Shown here piece by piece: positions 1 to 6,765 of a stretch of 9,335 bases of DNA. Each line of letters opens with the position of its first letter. Position 1 is the stretch's first letter. Location of the stretch: contig JAUVIY010000085.1 in NCBI GenBank assembly GCA_030592625.1, positions 1 through 9,335 on the forward strand, read 5' to 3'. The position numbers and the translations under genes are program-made. The DNA comes from Spirochaeta sp. (GTDB lineage: Bacteria > Spirochaetota > Spirochaetia > DSM-2461). Under the pieces are notes generated by a model. It did not search any database. It saw nothing but the letters and a program-made list of their open reading frames with translations, and had not been told where the DNA came from.

Positions 1-474
1 GCCATTCTGGGTGCGAGTGGGAAATCGGGAGTTCTCTGTGCCTGGGAAGCCAGGAAACGGGTCGGCGCTGGTGGTAGGATTATCGGTATTGCCGGTTCAG
101 AAAGAGGATTGGCCAGATTAAAGAGGGTGGACTTGTGTGATGACACTCTCATCCTTGATGCAAGCAATGCTCTTGCTTGTCACCGCGCCATTGCGGACCT
201 CACACATGGCGCAATGGCGGATATCGCCATCAACTGTGTCAATATACCAAATACCGAGATGTCATCCATCCTCATCTGCCGGGACAGGGGAACGGTGTAT
301 TTTTTCAGCATGGCTACCTCTTTCACCAAGGCCGCCCTCGGTGCAGAGGGTGTCGGAAAAGATATCACAATGATAATAGGAAACGGATATGCGACAGGTC
401 ATGCCGAGAAAGCCCTTTCCATCCTTCAGGAATCGGCAGCGATACGAAAACTCTACGAAGAGCTCTATACCTGA
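1..474 (+). CDS. kdd: L-erythro-3,5-diaminohexanoate dehydrogenase, 3' part
   Basis: The frame is open from base 1 and ends at TGA 472-474, so this is the C-terminal 157 residues of a protein usually about 340-350 long. The enzyme oxidatively deaminates (3S,5S)-3,5-diaminohexanoate with NAD(P)+ to 3-keto-5-aminohexanoate in the cytoplasmic lysine fermentation pathway. Visible features are a dinucleotide-fold segment, GASGKSGVLCAWEARKR near the window start followed by GGRIIGIAGSERGL, and the family-like tail with IPNTEMSSIL and GNGYATGHAEKAL. Recognition rests on these stretches and on the neighbours: genes for lysine 5,6-aminomutase, which makes its substrate, lie 2.6 kb downstream in the same orientation. 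An ATG at 109 is internal and is not the true start, because the frame continues upstream. The stop sits inside the ribosome-binding region of the next small ORF, suggesting coupled translation. Confidence 0.88.
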   Translation, partial: AILGASGKSGVLCAWEARKRVGAGGRIIGIAGSERGLARLKRVDLCDDTLILDASNALACHRAIADLTHGAMADIAINCVNIPNTEMSSILICRDRGTVYFFSMATSFTKAALGAEGVGKDITMIIGNGYATGHAEKALSILQESAAIRKLYEELYT

Positions 475-479
475 GGGAG
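473..479 (+). promoter_or_regulatory. Ribosome-binding site for the small Cys-rich ORF
   Basis: GAGGGAG overlaps the kdd stop codon and lies 7 nt before a TTG at 487. It supports TTG initiation of the 53-codon ORF, because there is no ATG at a suitable distance. Confidence 0.55.
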
Positions 480-486
480 TCAAACA

Positions 487-648
487 TTGAAATACCCATT
501 CTCGAACTGCGGGAGATGTGGTATCTGTAAGTACCCGATGTACAAGCCCCTGGACGGGGTAGCCACGCTTCTCAGGGGTGATAAAACGGTCCTGCAGCCC
601 GAGAATCTGGTTCGGAGGTGTAGATCAAGACCTGCTCCCGATAAATAG
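487..648 (+). CDS. Small cysteine-rich protein between kdd and kamB
   Basis: This is a 53-residue ORF starting at TTG 487 and ending at TAG 646-648. It is absent from ATG-based ORF calls because its only well-placed start is TTG. The start is supported by GAGGGAG seven nt upstream, overlapping the kdd stop. The protein carries Cys8, Cys11 and Cys14 in a CxxCxxC arrangement (NCGRCGICKYPMYKP) and a fourth cysteine at residue 45. Four cysteines in that layout could bind an iron-sulfur cluster or zinc, but this is inference. I do not recognise a family. It fills the gap between kdd and kamB, is on the operon strand, and leaves only 5 nt before the likely kamB TTG start. It could be a lysine-fermentation accessory protein, the leftover of a larger gene, or a non-coding gap that happens to be open. 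Confidence 0.5.
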   Translation: MKYPFSNCGRCGICKYPMYKPLDGVATLLRGDKTVLQPENLVRRCRSRPAPDK

Positions 649-653
649 TATCA

Positions 654-1486
654 TTGGATAAACGACGTTCATTACCGGAACTGAGAAGACTGTCGGCAAG
701 ACCGCTCTCCTGGTGTTGCTGTTGGGACTGCTCAGGAGCAGAACGCCCCTCTTTTATACGTCCGCGGGTCTGGACGGAGAGGGGGCCTGTACGGTGACGG
801 GGGATGAAAAACCCCGTATTCACTGCGAGCCGGGAGATCTGATCGCGACATCCTGTAGCGCCCTCGAGGAGAGCGGTGCCCGGTTTGAACTGATAGAAGT
901 CTTCCCCTGGGTATCCGCCTTGGGCAGAACGGTGTTCGCCCGCGTAGCCAGGGGTGGGAGGGTGGAACTCGTTGGACCTGAAACGAACTCTCAGCTCGGC
1001 GAGGTTGTCCGTGTTGCGAGAATGTTCGCGGAGGGTGTAACGATCCTGGTGGACGGAGCGGCGGGGAGGCTTACGCAGGTTTCTTCCGTTCTCCGGGCGG
1101 GGTCCATTCACATGGTGAAGCTCGAAACCGCGAATTTTGGAAAGACTATACGACGGCTCAGATTGCTCGATCTGCTGAGTTCCCTGGAACCGTTTGCCGG
1201 TAACGAGAAGGAAGCCTTTGTCGTTTCCGGGGCTCTTACCGCTGAAACTGTTTTCCCTGATGATGCAGATACTGTCATCATCGAGGACCAGAGCCGGGTT
1301 TTCCTTCCCCCGACGGAGTTCAAACGGCTTCTGTCGAAATACAGGGTTTTTGTAAGGGAGAGATTCCCCGTGAGATTCTGCACAGTCCGAATCGTTGATC
1401 TCGACAGGGAGAAGGCCCTGGCTGAACTTCGAAAAGCCGCGCCCTCTCTGACGATCATCGGGAATCCGTATGAGGATGTTGCCTGA
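654..1486 (+). CDS. kamB: KamB-like P-loop protein of the lysine aminomutase operon (apparent 1-nt frameshift at the 5' end)
   Basis: This is a companion gene of lysine 5,6-aminomutase with no proven function. Reading upstream from the long frame ending at TGA 1484-1486, the protein is open back to 662 and contains TTFITGTEKTVGKTALL, a G-x5-GKT nucleotide-binding loop typical of KamB proteins. No ATG, GTG or TTG precedes the loop in that frame, which is closed by TAA 659-661. A TTG at 654 would give M-D-K and join the loop frame exactly if one A were added to the AAA run at 660-662, making about 277 residues. The uninterrupted alternative starts at GTG 713 and yields 257 residues but loses the nucleotide-binding loop, so it is unlikely to be the true protein. 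Later visible segments are FYTSAGLDGEG, GPETNSQLGEVV and ILVDGAAGRL. The 3' end overlaps possible early kamC starts. Either the base is missing through sequencing or assembly error, or the gene is mutated. Confidence 0.72.
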
Positions 1487-1487
1487 C

Positions 1488-3116
1488 ATGAAAAGAACGG
1501 TTGCCGAGTTTACACGTTTCGATGCTTTCTTACAGAGGATTCAGCCCCTCTCACCCTACGGACGGGAAGCCCTGAAGGAAATGAAACTCTACACCCACCG
1601 CGGTGAACTGGAAAAATGGTTCGATGCGGTCCAGCTCCTGATTTCGCTCATGAACGATGATCCGGTCAGAAAAGACCGGATAGAATACCACCTCGGACGG
1701 CTGCCTGTACTGCCGGATCCCGGTCAGACGGATTTGGCCGGTGATGATTTCTTTCTTCTCAAGCGTTTCCTGGTCCATTCTCGAAACATCTCGGGGCTTC
1801 TTCCGGAAGAGATTCTAGATCGCTTCGCTCTTCATTTTCGCTCGGATACCCTTCTCGAGAGGCTCTCTCTGGATGGTTCTATTGAAAGTTTCCGGATATG
1901 CGACGCCTATTCAGAAAACCTGACGGGTTCCCGACGCAAACTGCGGGAACTCGATTTTCTCATCGGCGAGGTCAGGAAGAATCACATTTCCGAGATCAGA
2001 GAACGTACCGGACTCGATTTTTCGAACCGGGATTTTCTGATTCTCGACGCCGATAAAGCCATGATTCTGCCCTCTGGAATCTGTTACCGGGAACCATATG
2101 ATACGAAGTGCTTTCTCGTCAGGCCAATCATGCCGGAGTCGTATTACAGCCTCTACGCGGAGCGGGACAAGGTTTCGGATCTTGAAAAGCAAGAAGAATT
2201 TCGAATCATTTCAACCCTGATCAGGGAGGTGAACGCCTGTCGAGAAGATATCGGGGCATATACCCGGGGGATAGTCGAATTCGAAAAGGCCTGGCTGGTT
2301 TCTTCTTCAGCCCTGAGGTATGGCATGATCCGTCCCGGGCTGCTGCCGGACGGTGAAGCTCTGCGGATTAGGGAAGGGCGGTTTCTGCCCCTCTTCTTCG
2401 AATGCGAAGAACGGGGTGTCGAGTATCAACCTCTCTCGTTCTCCCAGGAAACGGCGGTTTCAGTCATCAGGGGTTCGAACATGGGAGGGAAAACGGTACT
2501 CCTCGAGACGGTGGGATTTTTCAAGCTTCTTGTACAGTATGGTTTCTTTGTTCCGGCAGAGGAGTGTCAGGTTCCCCTGTTCGATTCGATCGAAGTTATC
2601 GCCGCAACATCGAGGGAACGGCCGGCCAGGGGTCTTTCGAGTTTCGGAATGGAAATACGGTCACTCATGGATTCCCTCGCCTCCGCAGGGGAACAGGCTC
2701 TCATCCTGATCGATGAGTTCGCTGGCACGACCACCTCCGACGAGGCTCGGGCTCTTATCGAAGCCCTCATTGAAACAATCCTGCGGCGGGGTATTCATGC
2801 CCTCCTTACCACTCATATCCTCGATCTTCAACTGCCCGGGAGTGCTCGCCTCTACAGGATGAAAGGGCTTCGCAGGGAAGGTCTGAGGGACTCACTCGAT
2901 TCGTCGAAAGGGAGAGAACTCGAAGAACGGATACGGTTTCTGAACAGGAGCATGATATATACGGCGGAACCGGAAGAAATTTCAGAAAGAGTTCCTGACG
3001 CACTGATTATTGCAGACTGTCTCGGCCTGGACAGAGAAATTGTTTGCCGGGCAGCGAAAAAACTGGGGTTGAAAAATGAAAGATATGCTTGGATTGGAGA
3101 TAAAAAAAGGAAATAA
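1488..3116 (+). CDS. kamC: MutS-like ATPase of the lysine aminomutase operon
   Basis: This is a 542-residue protein related to the MutS core and ATPase region but lacking the N-terminal mismatch-recognition part of full MutS (about 850 residues). The Walker A motif GSNMGGKT is at residues 329-336. The Walker B motif LILIDEF, with Asp409 and Glu410, is followed by AGTTTSDEARAL, and LLTTHILDLQLP carries the conserved switch histidine. The N-terminal half is charged and helical, as expected for the MutS lever and core. I chose ATG 1488 (MKRTVAEFTRF), one base after the kamB stop, with TGAGGA about 11 nt upstream. ATG 1470 or 1476 would add six or four residues and overlap kamB. MutS-like KamC proteins are known companions of KamD and KamE. 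Its placement here argues for a role with the B12 enzyme and not in DNA repair, for example ATP-driven remodelling, but that is inference. The 3' end overlaps kamD by 41 nt. Confidence 0.85.
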   Translation: MKRTVAEFTRFDAFLQRIQPLSPYGREALKEMKLYTHRGELEKWFDAVQLLISLMNDDPVRKDRIEYHLGRLPVLPDPGQTDLAGDDFFLLKRFLVHSRNISGLLPEEILDRFALHFRSDTLLERLSLDGSIESFRICDAYSENLTGSRRKLRELDFLIGEVRKNHISEIRERTGLDFSNRDFLILDADKAMILPSGICYREPYDTKCFLVRPIMPESYYSLYAERDKVSDLEKQEEFRIISTLIREVNACREDIGAYTRGIVEFEKAWLVSSSALRYGMIRPGLLPDGEALRIREGRFLPLFFECEERGVEYQPLSFSQETAVSVIRGSNMGGKTVLLETVGFFKLLVQYGFFVPAEECQVPLFDSIEVIAATSRERPARGLSSFGMEIRSLMDSLASAGEQALILIDEFAGTTTSDEARALIEALIETILRRGIHALLTTHILDLQLPGSARLYRMKGLRREGLRDSLDSSKGRELEERIRFLNRSMIYTAEPEEISERVPDALIIADCLGLDREIVCRAAKKLGLKNERYAWIGDKKRK

Positions 3117-4641
3117 GGCCAGGTGCCTGGCAGAGGCGATTGTCGGTCCGGTACGTGAATACATCTCCCGGCACACGACGGTTTCGGTGGAAAGAGCCTC
3201 TCTCCGCCTGTGCGGTGTCGACGGGATGGACCAGGAGGGAACGCCGGTACCGAATATCATGGCGAACCAGTTGAAGGCCAAAACGGAACACGGGGCTGTT
3301 CGTTACCTCCTCGGAGCCTGTTTGAAGAAGGGGATGAGTGTTGACGAGATGAGCAGGGCGGTTGCCGACGGATTCGATATTTCGTCCGTAGAGATTCCCG
3401 ATATGGCGCTGCTGGAAGAAGAAGCCCGAAAGTACGTTGAGCGGATGAAAACCCTGGTGCTCGAAAACCGGAAACTACGGGCTGAAAAAATCCTGAAATA
3501 CAAAAGTAACGAAAACTCTCCCCTGTTGTACGTGATCGTCGCAACTGGAAACATATACGAAGACGCGCGTCAGGCCGAGGCTGCCGTGTTCCAAGGTGCC
3601 GATATCGTCGCCGTCATACGGACAACAGCCCAGAGCCTTTTGGATTACGTACCATTCGGAGCGACGACCGAGGGCTTCGGCGGGACCTACGCGACCGGGG
3701 AAAATTTCAGAATCATGCGAAAAACCCTGGATATAGCGGGAGAAAAGGCTGGCAAATACATCCGCCTGGTCAATTACGCATCGGGACTCTGTATGCCGGA
3801 AATAGCGGCGTTGGGGGCAACCGAACGCCTGGACATGATGCTGAACGATTCGATGTACGGGGTTCTCTTCAGAGACATTAATATGTACAGAACCTTCGTC
3901 GATCAGCATTTCTCGAGGTTGATCTCCTCTTATGCAGATATCATTATCAATACCGGCGAAGACAATTATCTCACGACCGCCGACGCCTTCGAAAAAGGTT
4001 ATACCGTACTGGCGAGCCAGTTCATCAATGAACGCTTTGCCTTTGACGCAGGTATGCCGTCGCGGCTGCAGGGACTGGGACACGCCTTTGAAATGGATCC
4101 GGATATTCCCGATGGGTTCCTTTATGAGATTGCCCAGGCACAGCTGGTTAGAGAACTCTTTCCCGAATGCCCGTTGAAATACATGCCGCCGACAAAGCAC
4201 ATGTCCGGAAATATCTTCAAGGGTTATGTCATGAATACCATGTTCAACCTTGTTGCAAAGCTCACGGGGCAAGAAATAGTCCTTTTGGGAATGCTCACCG
4301 AGGCAATCCATACCCCGTTCATGCAGGATCGATACCTTGCCATCGAAAACGCCCGGTATATCCTCTCGAATACGGCTTCCCTCTCCGATGAAATCATTTT
4401 CAGGGACGGCGGAATTGTCCAGAAACGGGCTTCGGAAGTAATGGATAGAACCCTCGACTTCCTCGGTTCAGTCGCCGAGAGGGGGCTGTTCGAATCGATA
4501 GAAGCAGGAATGTTCGCCGACATAAAGCGTTCCGCTTCCGGCGGAAAGGGACTGGAAGGGGTGTTCGAAAAATCTCCGGATTATTGGAATCCCTTTGAAA
4601 TCATGCTGAAAGAAGAGCTATGTATCGGAGGGACGAAATGA
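3076..4641 (+). CDS. kamD: D-lysine/beta-lysine 5,6-aminomutase, alpha subunit
   Basis: This is the large catalytic subunit of the adenosylcobalamin- and PLP-dependent enzyme that moves the terminal amino group of beta-lysine (or D-lysine) to carbon 5. Its 521 residues match the usual family length of about 516-522. The N-terminus has HTTVSVERASLRLCGVDG and the barrel contains VIVATGNIYEDARQAE, AVIRTTAQSLLDYVPFGAT, TTEGFGGTYATGE and NDSMYGVLFRDINM. Arg182, Ser187, Ser236, Tyr261 and Arg266 all fall two positions before residues I recall as PLP or substrate contacts in the Clostridium sticklandii enzyme (184, 189, 238, 263, 268), so the active site looks intact. Start ATG 3076 has GGGG seven nt upstream and lies 41 nt inside kamC. 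The stop TGA 4639-4641 overlaps the kamE ATG. The beta subunit immediately follows. Confidence 0.95.
   Translation: MKDMLGLEIKKGNKARCLAEAIVGPVREYISRHTTVSVERASLRLCGVDGMDQEGTPVPNIMANQLKAKTEHGAVRYLLGACLKKGMSVDEMSRAVADGFDISSVEIPDMALLEEEARKYVERMKTLVLENRKLRAEKILKYKSNENSPLLYVIVATGNIYEDARQAEAAVFQGADIVAVIRTTAQSLLDYVPFGATTEGFGGTYATGENFRIMRKTLDIAGEKAGKYIRLVNYASGLCMPEIAALGATERLDMMLNDSMYGVLFRDINMYRTFVDQHFSRLISSYADIIINTGEDNYLTTADAFEKGYTVLASQFINERFAFDAGMPSRLQGLGHAFEMDPDIPDGFLYEIAQAQLVRELFPECPLKYMPPTKHMSGNIFKGYVMNTMFNLVAKLTGQEIVLLGMLTEAIHTPFMQDRYLAIENARYILSNTASLSDEIIFRDGGIVQKRASEVMDRTLDFLGSVAERGLFESIEAGMFADIKRSASGGKGLEGVFEKSPDYWNPFEIMLKEELCIGGTK
4627..4633 (+). promoter_or_regulatory. Ribosome-binding site deciding the kamE start
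   Basis: GGAGGGA lies 4 nt before ATG 4638, inside the 3' end of kamD. It favours ATG 4638 over the in-frame ATG at 4620, which has no comparable site. Confidence 0.6.
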
Positions 4642-5369
4642 ATGCCATAAAAGCCTACGGTGATACCCTGAATGACGGAAGGGTCCAGCTGTCGTTTACC
4701 CTGCCGGTTGCCGATTCCCCGAAGGCGAGGGAAGCGGCGCGACTCTATGTCAGGAAGCTCGGATTCAGCGACGGGGAAGTCGTATACGCGGCTCCCCTTG
4801 AGGAAGAATTTACCTTTTTCGTCGCATACGGAAAGACCGATGGTTTTATCGATTATGATGAAGTGAGGGGAGTCGAGAAAATTGACTTCATGTCTTTCGA
4901 TGAGATAAATGAGTACATCGGGGATAATATCGGCCGGAAAATCGTTGTAGTCGGGGCATGCACCGGCTTTGATGCTCATACTGTCGGAATTGATGCTATC
5001 ATGAACATGAAAGGATACAATCATCATTTTGGACTGGAACGGTATCCCATGATCGAGGCTTACAACCTGGGTGCCCAAGTTCCTAATGAAACCCTTCTTT
5101 CCTTTTCGAAGGAAATTTCGGCCGATGCCGTGCTTGTTTCCCAGATAGTGACCCAGAAGAATGTTCATATAGACAATCTGACAGAGCTTGTTGAACTATT
5201 TGAGGCTGAGCATGTCAGGAACAGTACCGTCCTCTGTGTCGGAGGACCGAGAATCGATAACAGGCTGGCCCTTGAACTCGGTTTCGACTGCGGTTTCGGA
5301 AGGGGTACATACGCCGAACATGTCGCGACTTTCATCGTCCGTAAGATGGTAGAGAGGGGAATTGCATAA
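4638..5369 (+). CDS. kamE: Lysine 5,6-aminomutase, beta (B12-binding) subunit
   Basis: This small subunit carries the Rossmann-type cobalamin domain and the lysine that holds PLP. The 243-residue protein is slightly shorter than the roughly 260-residue clostridial subunit. VVVGACTGFDAHTVGIDAI contains the base-off B12 signature DxHxxG, with Asp112, His114 (the lower cobalt ligand) and Gly117. Lys125 in MNMKGYNHHFGLERY lies 11 residues after His114, the same spacing as His133 and Lys144 in the C. sticklandii enzyme, where the lysine forms the internal aldimine with PLP. The C-terminal part (VLVSQIVTQKNVH, VLCVGGPRI, GFGRGTYAEHVATFIV) completes the B12 fold. The ATG overlaps the kamD stop by 4 nt (ATGA), consistent with coupled, balanced synthesis of the two subunits. 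It is the last gene of the operon, about 140 nt before the terminator. Confidence 0.96.
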   Translation: MNAIKAYGDTLNDGRVQLSFTLPVADSPKAREAARLYVRKLGFSDGEVVYAAPLEEEFTFFVAYGKTDGFIDYDEVRGVEKIDFMSFDEINEYIGDNIGRKIVVVGACTGFDAHTVGIDAIMNMKGYNHHFGLERYPMIEAYNLGAQVPNETLLSFSKEISADAVLVSQIVTQKNVHIDNLTELVELFEAEHVRNSTVLCVGGPRIDNRLALELGFDCGFGRGTYAEHVATFIVRKMVERGIA

Positions 5370-5433
5370 AAACTCCGTTTCTTGTTAGGTCTGTGGCGGA
5401 TAGGAGAATGACCATTTTCATGAGTACGCATAA

Positions 5434-5505
5434 TCCAATGTTCACATGTTCGACGCCTTGGATTTTATCGCTGAGCTTACTTCGCATGTACCGCCAAAGG
5501 GACAC
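5434..5505 (+). pseudogene. IS91-type transposase remnant (about 20 codons)
   Basis: In the frame following the TAA at 5431-5433, the translation contains HMFDALDFIAELTSHVPPKG. This resembles the segment of IS91/Y2-type transposases with the pattern FDxLxxxAxLTxHIPxKG that precedes their conserved RYYG or RRYG motif. The resemblance stops after this piece: the frame continues through the terminator hairpin without transposase-like residues and ends at TAA 5563. No start codon context, no upstream transposase domain and no element ends are visible, so this would be debris from an old insertion or recombination event. The identification is from pattern memory over one short segment and could be chance. 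Confidence 0.45.
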
Positions 5506-5510
5506 ACTTC

Positions 5511-5549
5511 AAAACCCCGCCGATGGGAAAAATGGCGGGGTTTTATTTT
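5511..5549 (+). terminator. Strong rho-independent terminator of the kam operon
   Basis: A perfect 11-bp stem, AAAACCCCGCC (5511-5521) with GGCGGGGTTTT (5534-5544), closes a 12-nt loop and is followed by ATTTT. It is the only clear intrinsic terminator between kamE and the permease gene. The A-run on the 5' side means it could also stop minus-strand transcripts. Confidence 0.9.
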
Positions 5550-5609
5550 GAACGACAGGGTGTAATCTTTCCGCTTTCTGGCTGACTGGAACAGAGCGGG
5601 GAAGAAACA

Positions 5610-6593
5610 ATGAATAGAAAAGAAAGATGTCAAATGCCGAGACCTGATAACTCCGTATGGAAGTCTGATGGGCTGCTCCTCTTGACTGCCGTCATCTGGG
5701 GGACTGCCTTCGTGGCGCAGCGTGTGGGAATGGACTTTGTGGGCCCCTTTACCTTCAACGGAATCCGTTTTGCCCTGGGAAGCCTCGTACTTTTACCCCT
5801 GATTATGAGCAACAAAATAAGCAATGGCAAGGACCGTTCGAAAGTGAAGCCTGCCAGCAGCAGAGTCATCATTTTCGGTGGATTCCTGATCGGATCATTC
5901 CTCTTTGCGGGCGCGTCACTTCAGCAGATTGGCATTGTCTACACCACGGCGGGGAATGCGGGTTTTATTACGGGTCTCTATGTCGTCATAGTTCCCATTA
6001 TGGGACTCTTATTCAGGCAGAAGACCACTGCCGGGACCTGGATCGGTGCCTTTCTTGCCGCATTCGGACTCTATCTTCTCAGTGTGACTGCCCAATTTAC
6101 AATGGGATACGGAGATTTCCTCGTTTTCCTGGGGGCCTTTTTCTGGGCCGGCCATGTCCTCATTATCGGGTGGTTATCTCCCAAATTCAATTCATTTAAA
6201 CTTGCCTTCTTTCAGTATGTTGCCTGTTCACTTTTGAGCCTTGTGACGGCTGCTTTCTATGAGCCCATGTCAATAGATGGTATCTATCAGGCCACTATCC
6301 CCATTCTGTACGGAGGCATTTTATCGGTTGGCATAGCCTACACCCTCCAGGTGGTGGCGCAGAAAAAGGCCCATCCGGCACATGCGGCGATACTCCTAAG
6401 CATGGAATCAGTCTTCGCAGCCATTGCGGGGTGGTTTCTGCTGGATGAAGTGATGTCATTGCGGCAACTGGTGGGTTGTGTGCTCATGCTTTCTGGTATG
6501 CTGTTATCACAGCTCTGGGGACTTGCCGGTTTAAAAAGAAACGGCAAAAGGAAATCAGCAATGGCGGAATTGATAATGCCCCCAGATAGCTGA
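5610..6593 (+). CDS. EamA/DMT-superfamily permease
   Basis: This is a 327-residue inner-membrane protein with about ten predicted membrane helices in two related halves, the usual size and layout of drug/metabolite transporter (EamA) permeases. Helix 1 has the typical LLLLTAVIWGTAFVAQR. The first half ends with YTTAGNAGFITGLYVVIVPI and the second with HPAHAAILLSMESVFAAIAGWFLLDE, both characteristic of the family. The substrate cannot be told; relatives export amino acids or small metabolites. Start ATG 5610 is chosen because GCGGGGAAG lies about 5 nt upstream; ATG 5634 is an alternative. The gene stands alone after the kam terminator, so co-regulation with lysine genes is not indicated. The last 20 or so residues (from about 307: GLKRNGKRKS to the stop) are polar, look unlike the family end, and overlap an opposite-strand gene remnant, suggesting that the 3' end was replaced by a rearrangement. 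Confidence 0.9.
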   Translation: MNRKERCQMPRPDNSVWKSDGLLLLTAVIWGTAFVAQRVGMDFVGPFTFNGIRFALGSLVLLPLIMSNKISNGKDRSKVKPASSRVIIFGGFLIGSFLFAGASLQQIGIVYTTAGNAGFITGLYVVIVPIMGLLFRQKTTAGTWIGAFLAAFGLYLLSVTAQFTMGYGDFLVFLGAFFWAGHVLIIGWLSPKFNSFKLAFFQYVACSLLSLVTAAFYEPMSIDGIYQATIPILYGGILSVGIAYTLQVVAQKKAHPAHAAILLSMESVFAAIAGWFLLDEVMSLRQLVGCVLMLSGMLLSQLWGLAGLKRNGKRKSAMAELIMPPDS

Positions 6594-6765
6594 TGGATCT
6601 CCAGAAATTGGCGCCAAAAATCCCGTAGAAAAATGCCCCGGTTTTTTGAAGAAACAGGGCAAGGCATAAAAAAGCGAAGAAGAGCTGGACAGAGGCTCTC
6701 TTCTTCTTGATGAACAGAGAAATCGAAATTGTAAGACTGACTACCGCCAGGGCGAAGGTTTCCAT
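6484..6765 (-). pseudogene. N-terminal membrane fragment of a sensor kinase, truncated
   Basis: On the minus strand, an ATG at 6765 opens 93 codons with a strongly hydrophobic, gene-like translation: METFALAVVSLTISISLFI, then a KKKR loop, LFFAFLCLALFLQKTGAFF, a short GANFWRSISYLG and LSIPPLLISFCRFFL. This spacing of helices with an NFWR-type loop resembles the N-terminal multi-helix sensing region of some histidine kinases. The rest of any kinase (further helices, HisKA, ATPase) is absent. From about 6593 leftward the frame is the antisense of the permease end and runs to a stop near 6484. I infer that a rearrangement joined the permease 3' end to the start of a kinase gene. It could instead be a chance antisense ORF; AT-rich antisense frames can look hydrophobic. 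Confidence 0.4.

Noticed and set aside
614..620. Strong Shine-Dalgarno-like GGAGGTG inside the small Cys-rich ORF
   Set aside because: No usable start codon follows at a normal distance in the kamB frame, and the kamB TTG is about 34 nt away. It encodes R-R-C of the small ORF and may be coincidental.
572..1489. 305-codon minus-strand ORF opposite kamB
   Set aside because: It is composition-driven antisense of a GC-biased gene. It is rich in R, S, G and E without motifs, while the plus strand carries a P-loop and family-like segments.
3475..4311. 278-codon minus-strand ORF opposite kamD
   Set aside because: It is a mirror frame of kamD, whose catalytic residues are conserved on the plus strand; the antisense product has no domain pattern.
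5408..5551. 47-codon plus-strand ORF starting ATG 5408 behind AGGAG
   Set aside because: It runs through the intrinsic terminator hairpin and has no recognisable sequence. A different frame in the same place shows the transposase-like segment, so this one is probably chance.
6675..6712. Imperfect GAAGAAGAGC / GCTCTCTTCTTC hairpin after the permease stop
   Set aside because: The right arm needs a 2-nt bulge, no T-run follows, and the sequence is explained as lysine-rich and hydrophobic codons of the opposite-strand fragment.
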